Of a stretch of DNA of 64,000 bases, positions 34,925 through 46,424 are shown in pieces; the stretch's first letter is position 1; each line of letters starts with the position of its first letter. Made by a program: the position numbers and the translations under genes. Source of the stretch: Paralichthys olivaceus (taxonomy: Eukaryota; Chordata; Actinopteri; Pleuronectiformes; Paralichthyidae). The notes under the pieces are model-generated. The model did not search any database. It was not told the DNA's origin and saw only the letters and a program-made list of their open reading frames with translations. Location of the stretch: the NCBI RefSeq assembly GCF_024713975.1, contig NC_091094.1, positions 13,811,001-13,875,000 on the forward strand, written 5' to 3'.

Positions 34925-37060
34925 ATTCCATCGTGAAAACAAAAACAAACAATAAAGCGTGTTATTCACATTTCAGATCAATTCTCTGGTTTCAGCTTTG
35001 TGATCACACGCGTCACATTCACACACATATCTTAATGTAGGTGGTGGTGCATTATACTTTACTGACATAAATTCTGGTCCTTTCAATTGGTTTATACCTT
35101 CAGACAAATAGTTTTGTTTAATAATCATTTATTTATAAGTTATAATCAGTCACATAAAACACAGTTTCCTGGTTGTGGAAAATCCTCGTCCACTAACTGA
35201 ACTGGTCCAAAATCCATTATAAAAATATCTGATTGATTGATGCCTGTTATCGATACATGGGCGGATCGAAGAGAGGGTCACTGGCCCCTGAAGTGCCCCT
35301 GTCCTGTTTACCTTTTTTTTTTTTTTAAATAAACTAGTCAGTTACAATAATGTACTAAAATGACTAACAATAATAAAACAATTAAATAATTAAACATTAT
35401 TAACAAGTATTAAATAATTCAGAGGTGTGATTCTCATTACACTCTTGTGGCCATTAGGGCCCTTAACAAGCAGTGAGTATACTCACACCCTGACTGTATA
35501 GCTTTCGGACAGGGCCCGGCTCTGCATGTGTCTGGCACAGAGCCATAACTCGAGCATTGCCAGCAGTGTTTAATAGATGATTATTAAACGCCCTGTGATG
35601 TTTATCAAGACACTTATTAAACGTCTGCTGATTCATGATGCTGTTGTGTGAAGGTTAATTGTCTTCTTATCCAAAGAAACGTAAGCCTGTATAAAGTAGT
35701 AAAGCTCTGTTTTGCTTTAAAGAGCTTTGTTGTTGATACTGAATATGTACAGCAGGGGGCAGCAGGGTCAACTAAACCTCTAACATAATCTGTTTGATTT
35801 TATCTCTGTTATTATTCTGTCCTCTTGCTCACTCTGCTCTAAAACAAACAAAGTCTTTTAGACATTCTGGTAAAACAGCATCCAACAACAGATAGGACCC
35901 ATATAAGTAAAGAAACAAGACTTTTGATCCAGGTGAAATCGATATGTGAGAAAACAGAAAGTTTTAAGTGAAATAAACTTGCTTGACAAACAAGTTAATG
36001 ACAATAGACTGTGATGTATTGAGAAAAGTCCCCCTGAGTTTCTCCCTCTGCCGCCTGCTTCTCACAAACCCCAGAGCATCGTGGGCTGTGTGGCTGTGAG
36101 ATAAGAGCATGATCGATTTGTTTTGCAGCGCAGACTGACAGTCAACCTTTGGCTGTTCCAATGAAATTACACAGAGCAAGAGAAAAAAGATGGCAGGATA
36201 AGGGGGAGCGATGACGAGCGATACTGCCTGAATGTAGAGATAGCACTGAAGGAATGACTGACGAAGAGGAGGAGAGTTGCTGCGAAGAATCTGAGGGGAA
36301 AGATGTTTGGTTTTGAGAAATTGAGTAATAAGTTACAAAGTAAACAGTTAATGTAAAATAACCTTCTGTGCTGACATCTGCTGGACACTCTGTGAACTTG
36401 TTGTTGTAAAATATCAAGTCTCAATAACATGAGAGTTTGATTACAACATTTTAGGAATCATTACTTATTTTTTAAAGATGTAAATTTGCCAAAATATCGG
36501 TACAAGAATGTATTTACTCCACAATTTCTGTATCAGCATCTGCCACTAAATTGTCTATTACCTTCACTCTGCAAGTGAACAATATCTTTAACTTAGTAAA
36601 ATACCACTGAATTGTGGAAATGTTTCACAGAGGGAGGACTGTGGATTTTGTCCCTGATCATCTCACAGTCAGTATAAACAGCAGCAACTATTTTAACATG
36701 CATACAGGAATGTGAGGCTTGTTTTAAGATAGACTTGTAAACATTCAAGTAGACAAACCATGAACAAAACCTTTTAACAAGTGAAAGTATCTAGGGAAGA
36801 TTTTCTCTGTGGCACTCCATTGCAGCATCTCATTAAACTCTTTGGCTCTGTAACATCAGATTCAGGCCAATGAAGCAGTGAGCAGCAGTTTCTCTTCCCA
36901 TCATGCAGCTCTCCTGCACTCCAGTGAGTGGCTCCAACATCTATTAAAAGTCTGTCGTGACTCTGAGTTTTGTTGTTGGAAGAAAACAAAATCACGTGTC
37001 ATGGCCTGAATTCACAAAACACGGTCGTAAAGACAGCTTCGTTTTTGGAAAATAGAGAAA
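34925..37060. other. Intergenic stretch between tmem88b and nbl1
   Basis: No exons were recognised. A dispersed fish repeat fragment lies at about 35,255-35,320 ('catgggcggatcgaagag...cactggcccctgaagtgcccctg'), and an AT-rich stretch at 35,310-35,420. Remaining sequence is unassigned. Confidence 0.45.
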
Positions 37061-37186
37061 GGAATCTGTTTTTATTTCTCTTTTTCTGAGTTCAAATACA
37101 TTTCCTGTGAAACCAAGAAAACGATGCAGCTCAATAATTATATGAATTCACAAAGGCACAAAAAGGCTGTTATCACAACAACAGAA

Positions 37187-37192
37187 TTTATT
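37187..37192 (-). terminator. nbl1: nbl1 polyadenylation signal AATAAA
   Basis: A canonical AATAAA on the minus strand lies about 300 nt past the nbl1 stop, which gives a short 3' UTR. A second AATAAA on the same strand at 37,071-37,076 could be an alternative. Confidence 0.55.
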
Positions 37193-37495
37193 GCATTCAA
37201 AGCAGATTAAAATAATAAGACTACAACTGATGAACAGACTATAGTCGTGTCTTGATGCACGAATGCACACGTGTTTATCAGCAAACAAAAAACTGCGCAA
37301 GCTGGTGTGTTTGCCTGAGTTTATATACAAGAGTGTGTAATCAGATAGTATGACTGTGTGAGCGTGTGTCTGTCATTTCACTAACACAAAGAGAAGTCTT
37401 ATTTTGAAAGTGCCTTTACAATACTACAAACTGGTACAAAGGATGCAGTGTGGATGAGAGTAGGCGGAAGGGAGGAAGCTAGGCAGACGACAAAC

Positions 37496-37782
37496 CTACC
37501 CTCCGTCTGATGAGTGTGGAAGTGAGTGATGGTCTGTGTGTGGGTGAGCATGCTTATGAGAGTGTGTGTCTGAGTGGGGCAGAGGGTGAGGATGAGCCCC
37601 GCTGAGGGTGTCAGGTAAAGATGGAGCGTCCAGGCCGTTGTCTGCTGGGTACAGCTGCATCACTGCTCCCTCCTGGGCGCCCTCCTTACTGCAGGACTGG
37701 CAGCTGCAGTGGAAGATCCTCTCCACCAGCTTGTCCACATGAGGGGAGTCCTCACTGCCAGGGCACTCCAGAGTCACCTGGA

Positions 37783-37873
<91 letters not shown>

Positions 37874-40402
37874 CTGAATGCCTCTGTTTCCTGTTTAAAG
37901 GTACCAAGTCGTAGTCGACTGGGTTTAGTCAAAACATCCTCTTACTGGCCTTGTTTATATTGTCACTGCTCTTTATCCTAACATGAAGTGAACTTTATTT
38001 GCTTCTGGTCTTAACATTCCATTTTTTGGAAACATTTGAAGAATATATATATTTACACAATTTACTTACTTACACACACATGAATTACTTGTTCCTCTAA
38101 TTTGTGTGTGTTTAATTCCTGTTTAACCTGAAAATTCTTGGGGAAAAAAGACAGGGAAGTATAATTTCTCTATGTACATTCTGCTAAATGTGGATGTATT
38201 GATGTGAGTTTGTTTTTGGTCCGCCTGCCATCATTTTATAGTATTTTAGTTTGCGTTGAATTCTTTCTTGTGGTGTGGTTAGAAAACAGCTGAGGATTAC
38301 AGAAAGGTATATTATATGTTGATCTGATGTGTAAAACAGATTTCGGAACAAGTGGTAGAAGTCAAAATCATAAAATATCCCAGACTAATCGAGTTCTCTC
38401 TAAAATAAACAGATAGTGTACGACCTGCTCCCTGTGTAAATCTCTGTGTTTTACACGCTCAACTGTTTCTCCAGACCTCACACAAGTTCACCTCACTGTG
38501 TTTCACTGAAAATGATCATTCAGCAGTTTTATCAAGCACTAGCGCAAGTGCCAGAGCAGCACGAAGCAGAGTCCTCTTTCATGAGAGCTGGCTTTGTGTT
38601 GTTTCTAAATCCATTTTTGTTTAAAGTCCTGCAGCAGCAGTCACGACCAGGGAGATAAACATCCAGTTCCAGCTAATTAGAAGTAAGAGGAGACTGTGGA
38701 TGCATTTTCTCTGGCCTCCTGCATGCAACAAAAATAATGAGACAATTAATAAAATAATGGTTGTTTGCGCTAGATACAATATTGAGCTCTGAAACATGAG
38801 GAGGCCTCACCTGTGGTCCCACCCGCCCAGTCTACCTGTCAGCCTTCCAAACTACATACACTAAACCACAAACCATTGTTATCACAGGACTGGAATCCCT
38901 CTGGCTAAAAGGGACAATAAACCCATGTGATACAGACTCCAACTGATGAAGAACCACAGACATCCTGGGTTTATGTTTTTTTTCCTCTACTTTTTATTTG
39001 CTGGTGAACAGCACATGCTGGCCATTTTTCATGCTGGAAACTTGCGGTTTATGTGTGAGTTTGACGACTCACTGTTGTTGTGCAATGAATCTTACCACTT
39101 CCCACTGTGTCTGAGCAGGCATGCAGGAGTCGCAGTGCACCAGAGACTCTGTCGACTGTGGGAACGTGTTGGGGACGCTGTAACTGAAACACTGGCCAAG
39201 ACAAGCTCTGCAACGAGGAGGAGAGAGCGCGTCATTTTATTGAACCTCCAGTCATAACATGTATCATAGCAGACACAAATCAGCAGTCGGTTTCTGACTG
39301 ATAAATTTGAACCATCATAAATAGATTAGATAAAGAGATTAAATGTCCAAATACGACTCTGTTAGATATGCTTCCAATTTTTAAAGATTTACATTTCAAG
39401 TCAAACGATCACATACAAAGCCAGATGAATAAGTCAGAAAGTAAAATAACATGTAGTTGGTTTTGATCTTTCAATGGGATTTGTTGATAATAAGAACAAA
39501 TATTACATTGCCAGCTTTGACCATTAAATCATCCTTTACAGAGCAAAAGCGCCCTCTGCAGCCAATAATTATGTTCGAGTGGTTTTGAATGTAAAAAACT
39601 AAGTCTATATTTTTTGGATTGTGATAATCATTGAGATACTTTTAGTTCATCAAATCAAGCTTGAAAAAACACAAAGCTATGTTCTACAGACAACTACAGT
39701 GAATCTAACTATCAGACAAGAAGGTACGTCTATAGAATTGAATTTAAAGACAGGATTTAGAAACTGAGACAGTAACATTACACTGAATACAAATCCAAAG
39801 CCGAGGTGTCATTACAGCAGAAGCTCGACCCCGACTTGACCTTAATCTGAGCTCTGGAACAGCTGAAAGATCTAACCTGCAGATCTAAGAGGCCTTTTGA
39901 TATAATACCAGTAACTGTGTTTAAGGAAACAAGGAAAAATACAAAAATCTATACTGTTACTTTAGCGACTGTTGTATGTGTGGGATTGTGGTGAATAACT
40001 CTTAATGTGTAAAATCACTTTTATGAGCTACTTGAAGTTAAGTTACTTGATATTTTTTGCTATACAGCATTGCCGGCACTTCATCAGTGCCAATCCCTAA
40101 TGTGTCCTACAAACTGAACTGAATCACTGAGAATAAAAGTTATTGACATTTCCACATTACTCTCCCTCTTTTCTCTGCAGCTGCACTGAGAGACAGAGAC
40201 AGAGGGACAGAGAGGGCCTTCATCCTGACCTGTTTTGAATAGAGCGAGGCTGACATCCCGTGTGCCCGACTATCTGTGTGATGTTCTTGGCTTCGCACCA
40301 GGCGCTCTTGTCAGGGAACAACGCCAGGCGGTTGATGTGTGCAGGCGGTGCCGCTGAATACAGTGCAAACAGTGCGCAGCAAATCTGAATCCTCTGCCAC
40401 AT
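37496..40402 (-). CDS. nbl1: NBL1 (DAN), secreted BMP antagonist
   Basis: Three coding exons on the minus strand (40402-40230, 39207-39096, 37777-37496) join in phase to 188 residues. A signal peptide of about 17-20 residues ([20 protein letters not shown]) is followed by [27 protein letters not shown], then [32 protein letters not shown] and HCSCQSC. This is the DAN-type cystine knot, close to vertebrate NBL1, with the N-glycosylation site NIT kept. DAN proteins bind BMP/GDF ligands outside the cell. The tail is His/Pro-rich ([19 protein letters not shown]), as in mammalian NBL1. The ATG exon opens at acceptor 40,410, so an upstream 5' UTR exon is required, probably the one ending at 42,087. 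The last intron ends in a pure UG tract. Confidence 0.95.
37784..37870 (+). repeat. nbl1: 87-bp CA (sense UG) tract at the last nbl1 acceptor
   Basis: An uninterrupted 87-nt AC run ends 6 bases before the first base of the last nbl1 coding exon (37,777). In the nbl1 pre-mRNA this is about 43 UG units followed only by 'ucuccag', so there is no separate polypyrimidine tract. Confidence 0.97.
37880..39090 (-). other. nbl1: nbl1 intron 2
   Basis: AT-rich intron sequence between coding exons 2 and 3. No repeat family beyond the UG tract and no nested gene was recognised. Confidence 0.5.
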
Positions 40403-41329
40403 GACTGCACCTACAGGGGCAGAAAAACCCTCAGCGTTACCACTCTGTTAAACCTCGTACCAGACAAAAACACACAATGTTTCTACACGTCCTCTGATGT
40501 GCTCAGATTTCTTCTGTGTGAATAGATAACATGTAATGTGAACTTGATATATGCCTGCTATAGTGGATCGACAACTTCCGGGTGATTAGCAGCTTGAAAA
40601 CCAGAGGCCCAACATTGTGTCCGGTTGTCAGGTCTGTCTCATTTAAATGATTATTAGATTAGAGGAGATGGCTTCTCAATGATCTGTATCACCTGCTGGT
40701 TTCATTTTATCCCAAAGAGACAATAAGATGGGGTCAAAAATAAGGCTGCTCCATACATGTGAATGCAAAAACCAAGGCTTCCCTTTGCTCTTTTCCACTC
40801 TCATCTTTAAAAATGCCTCACCCAGTCACGTCATTTACAACCTCCTAAATCCTTTTCTCCTGCTGCTTATGAAAAAAAGTGGCCAGTGGTCACCCAGGTT
40901 GACTTCTTTACACACTTCCATATGGGACTGACACAAGTAACCTGACCTTGTCTGCAGAGAATCAGCAGAGCCATCTGGGCCATGCTGAAGATTTAAAACA
41001 AGAAGGGGCTGCCGGGGCGCACCGCTGTGAGGGGGCAGGACCTGCTTTCATGAATATACATATGACTTTTTCTCTTTCTCATCTCTTTTAGACATGCGTC
41101 AATGGAAGTCTTAAGAGTTCAGGCTAAGATTTTGGTCACAATCGTGAAAATTGTTTAGGGTCATTTTTTTTTCTTTTTTCATGTGGAATATTCTAAAGAA
41201 TGAACTCACAGGGAACAGTTAGAATGGTAATAGTAATTAAATACAATAGAAAAAATAACAAGTAAAACGTTATTTAGTATTTTGCATAAGTGTGGCCATA
41301 AAATGTTGAGTTGACTCCTACATTTGTTT

Positions 41330-41905
41330 TTTTGCAATTTTTCTTTTCAGAATTTTGAACCAATTCAGTTTTAGTCGTGTAGTTTCTTGTGCTGGACCAG
41401 TTTTCAGGATCGTTACAGTTACAGTCTACATCATTCACATACTTCTAGTCTAAACGTTTATAAAATATAATTAATTTCAATTTTTTTCACAGTTGACAGT
41501 TGACTACAAAACATGCTCAGTAATTTGGTTATTTTTTTAAATTTTAAGTCCAGTGGATTTGTATAGTCTCTTATAATGGACCAGTCTCCACTAACAGAGC
41601 ATAAAGTAACATAAAGTAAAAGTTAAAGGTAACGTCTGTCCAGTTTAATGCGTATTTTTCCTCATAAATCAATTTTTTTAGTCAGTAACATTAATAAAAT
41701 ATAATTTCACAGTCAGAGTCAGTGTTTATTTTCTAAAAAAAAAAGTTTTCTGAAGTTTGAGCCAATTAAATTTGAATAGTTTACAGTAACGTAAAGTAAA
41801 GTAACGTAAGAGTCAAAACAAAAGTGAGGATGTCTTCTTCTGCCTTTTTTATTTCTTAATCACTTATGTCAATGAAATATAATTTCTTAGATTTTTTTTC
41901 AGTCA
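41330..41905. repeat. Degenerate direct repeats in nbl1 intron 1
   Basis: A motif 'aatataatt(aa)ttc' recurs at about 41,465, 41,697 and 41,876. 'tttgaaccaattcag' (41,356) is echoed by 'tttgagccaattaaa' (41,757). 'taacgtaaagtaaa'-like strings recur around 41,605 and 41,790. This suggests old, diverged direct repeats spaced roughly 200-230 bp. Confidence 0.4.
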
Positions 41906-42086
41906 AATCTTATTTCCTGGAGTTGTCGTTCTTCAGTGAGCAGCTCTGACAAACTATTTACCAAAGAGAGAAAAGTACCTCACGTAACGTGTGATGGCAG
42001 AACGTGCAGTAATGGCGTTACTTTTCAAAAGTAGTGTAAAAAAGTATTTTCTGAGGCCCAGCAGTGGTCATGGTGGAGACACTTAC

Positions 42087-42350
42087 CGCCGCGCACTGAC
42101 CCCGGAGGAACAGCCGGTCGATTACTGCGCAACGTCCCGCGGGGATGCGGCTGCTGGTCGGACAACCTCCGGCTGCTGGTCGGACAACCTCCGGGCTCCG
42201 GTGATCACAGGAAACTCTGAGCACAAGTGAGCGGCTCCGTGTGTCAAACAACAGTTACATCATCCGGAAAGAAAAAAGAACCGTCCCTCCGTCCGACTGC
42301 ACGGCCGCGGGAAGGATGGAGAGATGGGCTCGGCAAAGAGCGCTATCTCA
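42087..42350 (-). promoter_or_regulatory. nbl1: Probable nbl1 5' non-coding exon and CpG-rich promoter
   Basis: On the minus strand an exon-like CpG-rich stretch ends in the consensus donor GGCG|GTAAGTG at 42,087. A partner acceptor (CCCCTGTAG|GTGCAGTC) lies 8 bases before the nbl1 ATG, at 40,410. CpGs are dense from 42,087 to about 42,345 (ccgccgcgcactg, gtcccgcggggatgcgg, cacggccgcggg). A 17-base unit (ggctgctggtcggacaa) is duplicated in tandem at 42,149-42,188. The start site is not pinned down. Confidence 0.55.
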
Positions 42351-42549
42351 TCTCCGGGTCCATCAGCTCTGAGCGTCCCTCCCCTTTGTTCCCTCCACGG
42401 TTAAATTCCGTATAATTGTAAGAAAGGAGACGAGAAAACACACTTCCAGAGTGATGTTTGGTGGTGAAGCTCCGGAGCAGGGGTGAGGCAGCGGTGCAGC
42501 CCTCTGACACACCGGGGTCCTGCTGCGCCGTTTCTGGACGGAAGAAAAC

Positions 42550-42615
42550 GCGGAGGGAGGGATGAAGGCGCGGGGGGGAGGGGGGGAGAGAGTGAGGGAG
42601 GGAAAGTGTTGGGTC
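42550..42615 (+). other. G-run cluster upstream of nbl1 (G-quadruplex candidate)
   Basis: Several runs of three to seven G lie within about 60 bases on the plus strand (ggagggaggg, gcgggggggaggggggagag, gagggaggg). This meets the usual four-run pattern for G-quadruplex DNA. It sits a few hundred bases upstream of the probable nbl1 first exon. Confidence 0.6.
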
Positions 42616-43109
42616 GGTTTCAAAAGTTTCCCCAAGTAGGAGCGAGGCGAGACCACAGATCAGATTTACTGGACAAATATGCAAATACAACAAGATGAGA
42701 CAGATAGGGCGAACGCTCACGGTCATGTGGGACACATCTGGAGCAGCTTTGCCATCGTATGTTTTCGGATTTTAAAAGTGAAACGTTAATAAAGCGGTGT
42801 AATAATCCAGTACAAGTGGGAAACCGATGTGAATGACCGCTCTGAGCCACACTTCTCTCTGCAGGCACATGAAAAGCACCGGCTGCAGTAATATGAAGAG
42901 CAGGTTACTTCGACCATATGCTGATGACAACTTGGTTTCATTAAGGCCCCACAATATGTTCGACAGACTCCGGAGGAGCAGCAGTCTCTGGAAGGCAGCG
43001 TGTTCCCTGCTCTCACTCACATGTGAGCCGGATCTGTTTATTAAATATGATTTGAATAGGAATTTGGGGGATAAAGCTGCCTTTTGATGCACAAATCATA
43101 CATGTCCGT

Positions 43110-43755
43110 GTATTTTCATGGTTCAAAAGCTCTAAACTGTACCTCAAAGGAGGAATAAGTGAAGAAATTAGTGTTTGAATCCTCCAGAGGAAATAAAAAT
43201 ACACACATTGGAGTCCAAAAGTCCTCGAAGAGAATAATCCACTGCAGGACTTTTACTTTTAGAAATGTATAAGCTTTATATTATTTATTTCGTATTCCTT
43301 ATCTTAAAGGTTAAATGGTCCTTTCGACACTGTATTCTTTACAATCTTTCCATGACACACTTTATAAGCACCAGCCCTTAACTGCACGTCCAAAATCAGA
43401 GCTAGATGAGATGAAGTGCTTGACACCACCAAAGTATTGTTGTAAAGTGTTGACAATGCATCACTTCATTTGGGTATGTAGTGTATCTACATGGTTCTAA
43501 AGCTCTCAACTGTAACCTACATAAAGACTAAGTGGAGAAATAAGTGCTAAAACCATCTAGGGGAGATAAAAATATCCACATTGGGGTTCAAAAGTCTCAG
43601 ATCAGAATACTTTAAAGAGAATAATCCACTGCTGGAATTTGTATCTTTGCATGACACCCTTGTGTAAATGCTATCACTTCACTGCACGTCCAAGTACAGG
43701 ACAAGATGAGGAGTGCATCACCACCAAAATATTATTTTTGGCATGGCTTTATGTT
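43110..43755 (+). repeat. Local tandem duplication, unit about 380 bp
   Basis: Blocks repeat in the same order: 'catggttcaaaagctctaaactgtacct' and 'catggttctaaagctctcaactgtaacct' (43,118 and 43,490); 'ataaaaatacacacattggagtccaaaagtc' and 'ataaaaatatccacattggggttcaaaagtc' (43,191 and 43,567); 'gagaataatccactgc' twice (43,228 and 43,618); 'cactgcacgtccaa' and 'actgcacgtccaa' (43,380 and 43,680). Two diverged head-to-tail copies explain this. Confidence 0.75.
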
Positions 43756-44029
43756 AGATAATGTGTTACACAACCAATGGTTAAATATCACTTCTGTTCC
43801 TTCTTCCCTTTGCTCATTCTCTCATCTCATATATGTGACGTGGTGTGACTCCATCTGCAGAAGCTGAATTCAATCTCAGAAAGACCAGCGTCGACCTCGC
43901 AATCAATTCAAAAGAAATTGCCTCCACAACCTATAATTATATCTTTCGTATGTAAAGTACTCGTCTATTACTTTCACTTTGTTTGTAACTGATGTCTGTG
44001 ACACCAAGTCTCTGAATTGTAGCTACATT

Positions 44030-44340
44030 TTAGAACTGATTTTAAGATTCTATTTCTGACTTTTAAGGCCCAATCACCTAAGTATATTTGAAATCTTTTG
44101 ACATCACATGTGCCCGGTTGTGACCTGAGGTCCTCAGCAAAGGCCCTTTACTCCCCGTTCCACAGTCCCAGCTGAGGACCTGAGGTGACCGGGCATTTTC
44201 TGTCAGGGCTCTCACTCTGTGGAAGAATCTCCCTGAGGAGAAACGCCTGACAAACCCCTTATCCTCTTTTAAATCTCTGTTAAACACACATTTTTTGCAG
44301 TGTGTGATTTCTCCTGGTTCTGATCTTACTATTATTTTAC
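44030..44340 (+). mobile_element. L2-like LINE remnant, end of reverse transcriptase ORF
   Basis: The plus-strand frame across 44,193-44,300 reads AFSVRALTLWKNLPEEKRLT followed by an FKSLLNTHF block. This matches the 'LWNxLP...FK..LKTHLF' ending seen in L2-clade LINE proteins. Upstream frames contain stops, and nothing of the polymerase core remains. The ORF end is followed by a degenerate AT-rich tail. Confidence 0.65.
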
Positions 44341-45934
44341 AATGTTTTTTAAAAATCTTTTCACTCTTTTCTCATCTGAAACAATATTTTATTGTTGTAG
44401 TGTTCGATTGCTGTGTGATCTTCAAAATTCCTATTGTTTACCTTCAATTTTAATGCAAAGCACCATTTAATGTAAAGCACCATCATTGTATGAATTCTGG
44501 ATTATTTTAACTGCAGCATGCAGTGCCTCATGGGTTACTGGTTCATATGTAAAATGTCATCTGCAAAAAAAGTATTATTAAGTAAATTATTAACTCCAGC
44601 TTTAAATGTGCTGTAGTGGAGCAAAGACTATTTTCATCTGAAAATTATATAGCTAAACACAATGAAATGTTAAGCACCAGTGCCTGGAAATTGATGTCAT
44701 GGAAAGTAGTAAAGCACTAAATCTGCTAATTTGAATTCCATCACCATTGGCCTCATTGTCTTTTAAAAGTAAATCAGCTGCAGCCGTTTCAGCCTGGAGT
44801 CATGCACGTCTCACCTTTTATTCCATGACATACACCAGTATTGATTAACCAGTTTTTCCCTGATAGATAAATAAAAAAACGCCTGGATAAAGATTTTTCA
44901 ATCGGTTATTGTGAATCATCCTGGAGACATTTTTCAGACAGGCACAGACAGGTACAGACGATGGGTTTAGCTGTCCTTATACACCTCACCTATGTGACCA
45001 GTTCCCCTCTCATCCCCCATCACCCTCTCTCTCTCTGTCACACACTGACACACACACACATACACACCATTCCTACACTTCATCCCGTCAGTGCTCCTTG
45101 CTCGCAGGTGTTCAGCCTGGCTGGAGTTCATAAGTCCCCCTATCTGTTTCACGCTTCACTTGCAAACAAATATTTTAATGGACAGGGGATGAGTGACACG
45201 GCTTAATTTCTGACAGGGTTACTCTGTGTCTAAAGCACCGCAGTACACCCGGCGCTGAAGAAAACAGGCCTTTGAACACACTGAAGCGGGTTTAATTCTG
45301 TTGTGTGCAGGAATGTACTGTATGTGCTTATACTTAACATTGCTAAGAAAACCTTTCCTGCGACGGAGGGAGGGAAAATGTGAGTGTGTAGCAGAGTGGG
45401 CATGCAACAGTGGGTTTTTTTCTTTGATGTGAATGCGTACAACATGCGTGATGTTCAGACGTGCAAAGTGCAGAACTCACCTGTTAGTAATAACACTGAG
45501 CTCCAGTCCAGAAATGGCATTCCTCTGCATTCCATGGGTTGTGCTTCACCAGGGGGGCTGGATAAACATGTGCGCATGTATGCACGCACGCACGCACACA
45601 CACACACAATTCCTCTTCTCTCGAAGCAGACCCATGAAATCATACATGAGTGATCAATCACACTCAAAACAACCTCAGCCAATGAATACACAGGATGTAA
45701 GAGATTCCTGCTGATATGAAGATGCGATTTTCAAACTCCCAGTGACGAGAACAGCTCTTGTCCAACTCTCAACTGAAAACAGGGCTGCATTAACAACACG
45801 TATACTCTCCATATGATCTAAGAGTTTTCCTGTCTTGATATCAGAAAACTGATTCTATAAATCAGAAAGCAGTTTTTTCAGGTCACACTATTTGCAAAAA
45901 AAACTACTTCCTAGCAATAGGAAGCATCTAAGTG

Positions 45935-46025
45935 TCCTTGAGCAAGACACTGAGCCCCTAATAAGAAATGCATTACACGGACAAAGTGCTTTGACGAGAA
46001 AAAGCGCTTCATAAATGCGGCATGG
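45935..46025 (+). repeat. Short repeat fragment ('gtccttgagcaagacactgagcccc')
   Basis: This block of about 90 bp ('gtgtccttgagcaagacactgagccc' through 'aaagcgcttcataaatgcgg') is a recognisable fragment of a dispersed fish element. The right part resembles the 'agtgctt(t)ataaa' tails of fish SINE-like repeats. Confidence 0.5.
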
Positions 46026-46274
46026 TTGTAATTTCCGATATTTCCTTCACCGATTGTATTTTCTTTAATTCCATCGTTGTGTGCGAGTTTTCATCCTCCC
46101 ACTCATAGGGCTGCAGATGCTGAACCTGGCCCTCATTCCAAAACAGCAGGAGTTCAAGTCTCCCTGCTCATTAACACACAAAATTACCTCCCACCCCCAA
46201 AACCACATTTCTTTCTTCTTAAACATGCACACAGAAAAACAGAGCGAGAGAGAGACAGAGTTTTCCATTATGAC

Positions 46275-46280
46275 TTTATT
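46275..46280 (-). terminator. micos10: micos10 polyadenylation signal AATAAA
   Basis: A canonical AATAAA on the minus strand, about 145 nt past the micos10 stop codon, gives a short 3' UTR. Confidence 0.55.
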
Positions 46281-46424
46281 AAATATTTTGACTTCTCTTT
46301 TGTTACAAACACGTGCATCGTTGGACACCAGCACCATGGCAGAGAGGAACAGCACAGAAAACAAAGACAACTGAAAAACAGATGAGCGACTCTGTGGCGA
46401 ATCCTCATCATCTTTAGTCCTTCA

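Noticed and set aside
37496..37867. ORF with a long Cys-Val repeat fused to the nbl1 C terminus
   Set aside because: The repeat part is translated intronic UG microsatellite. The true exon starts at the acceptor at 37,777.
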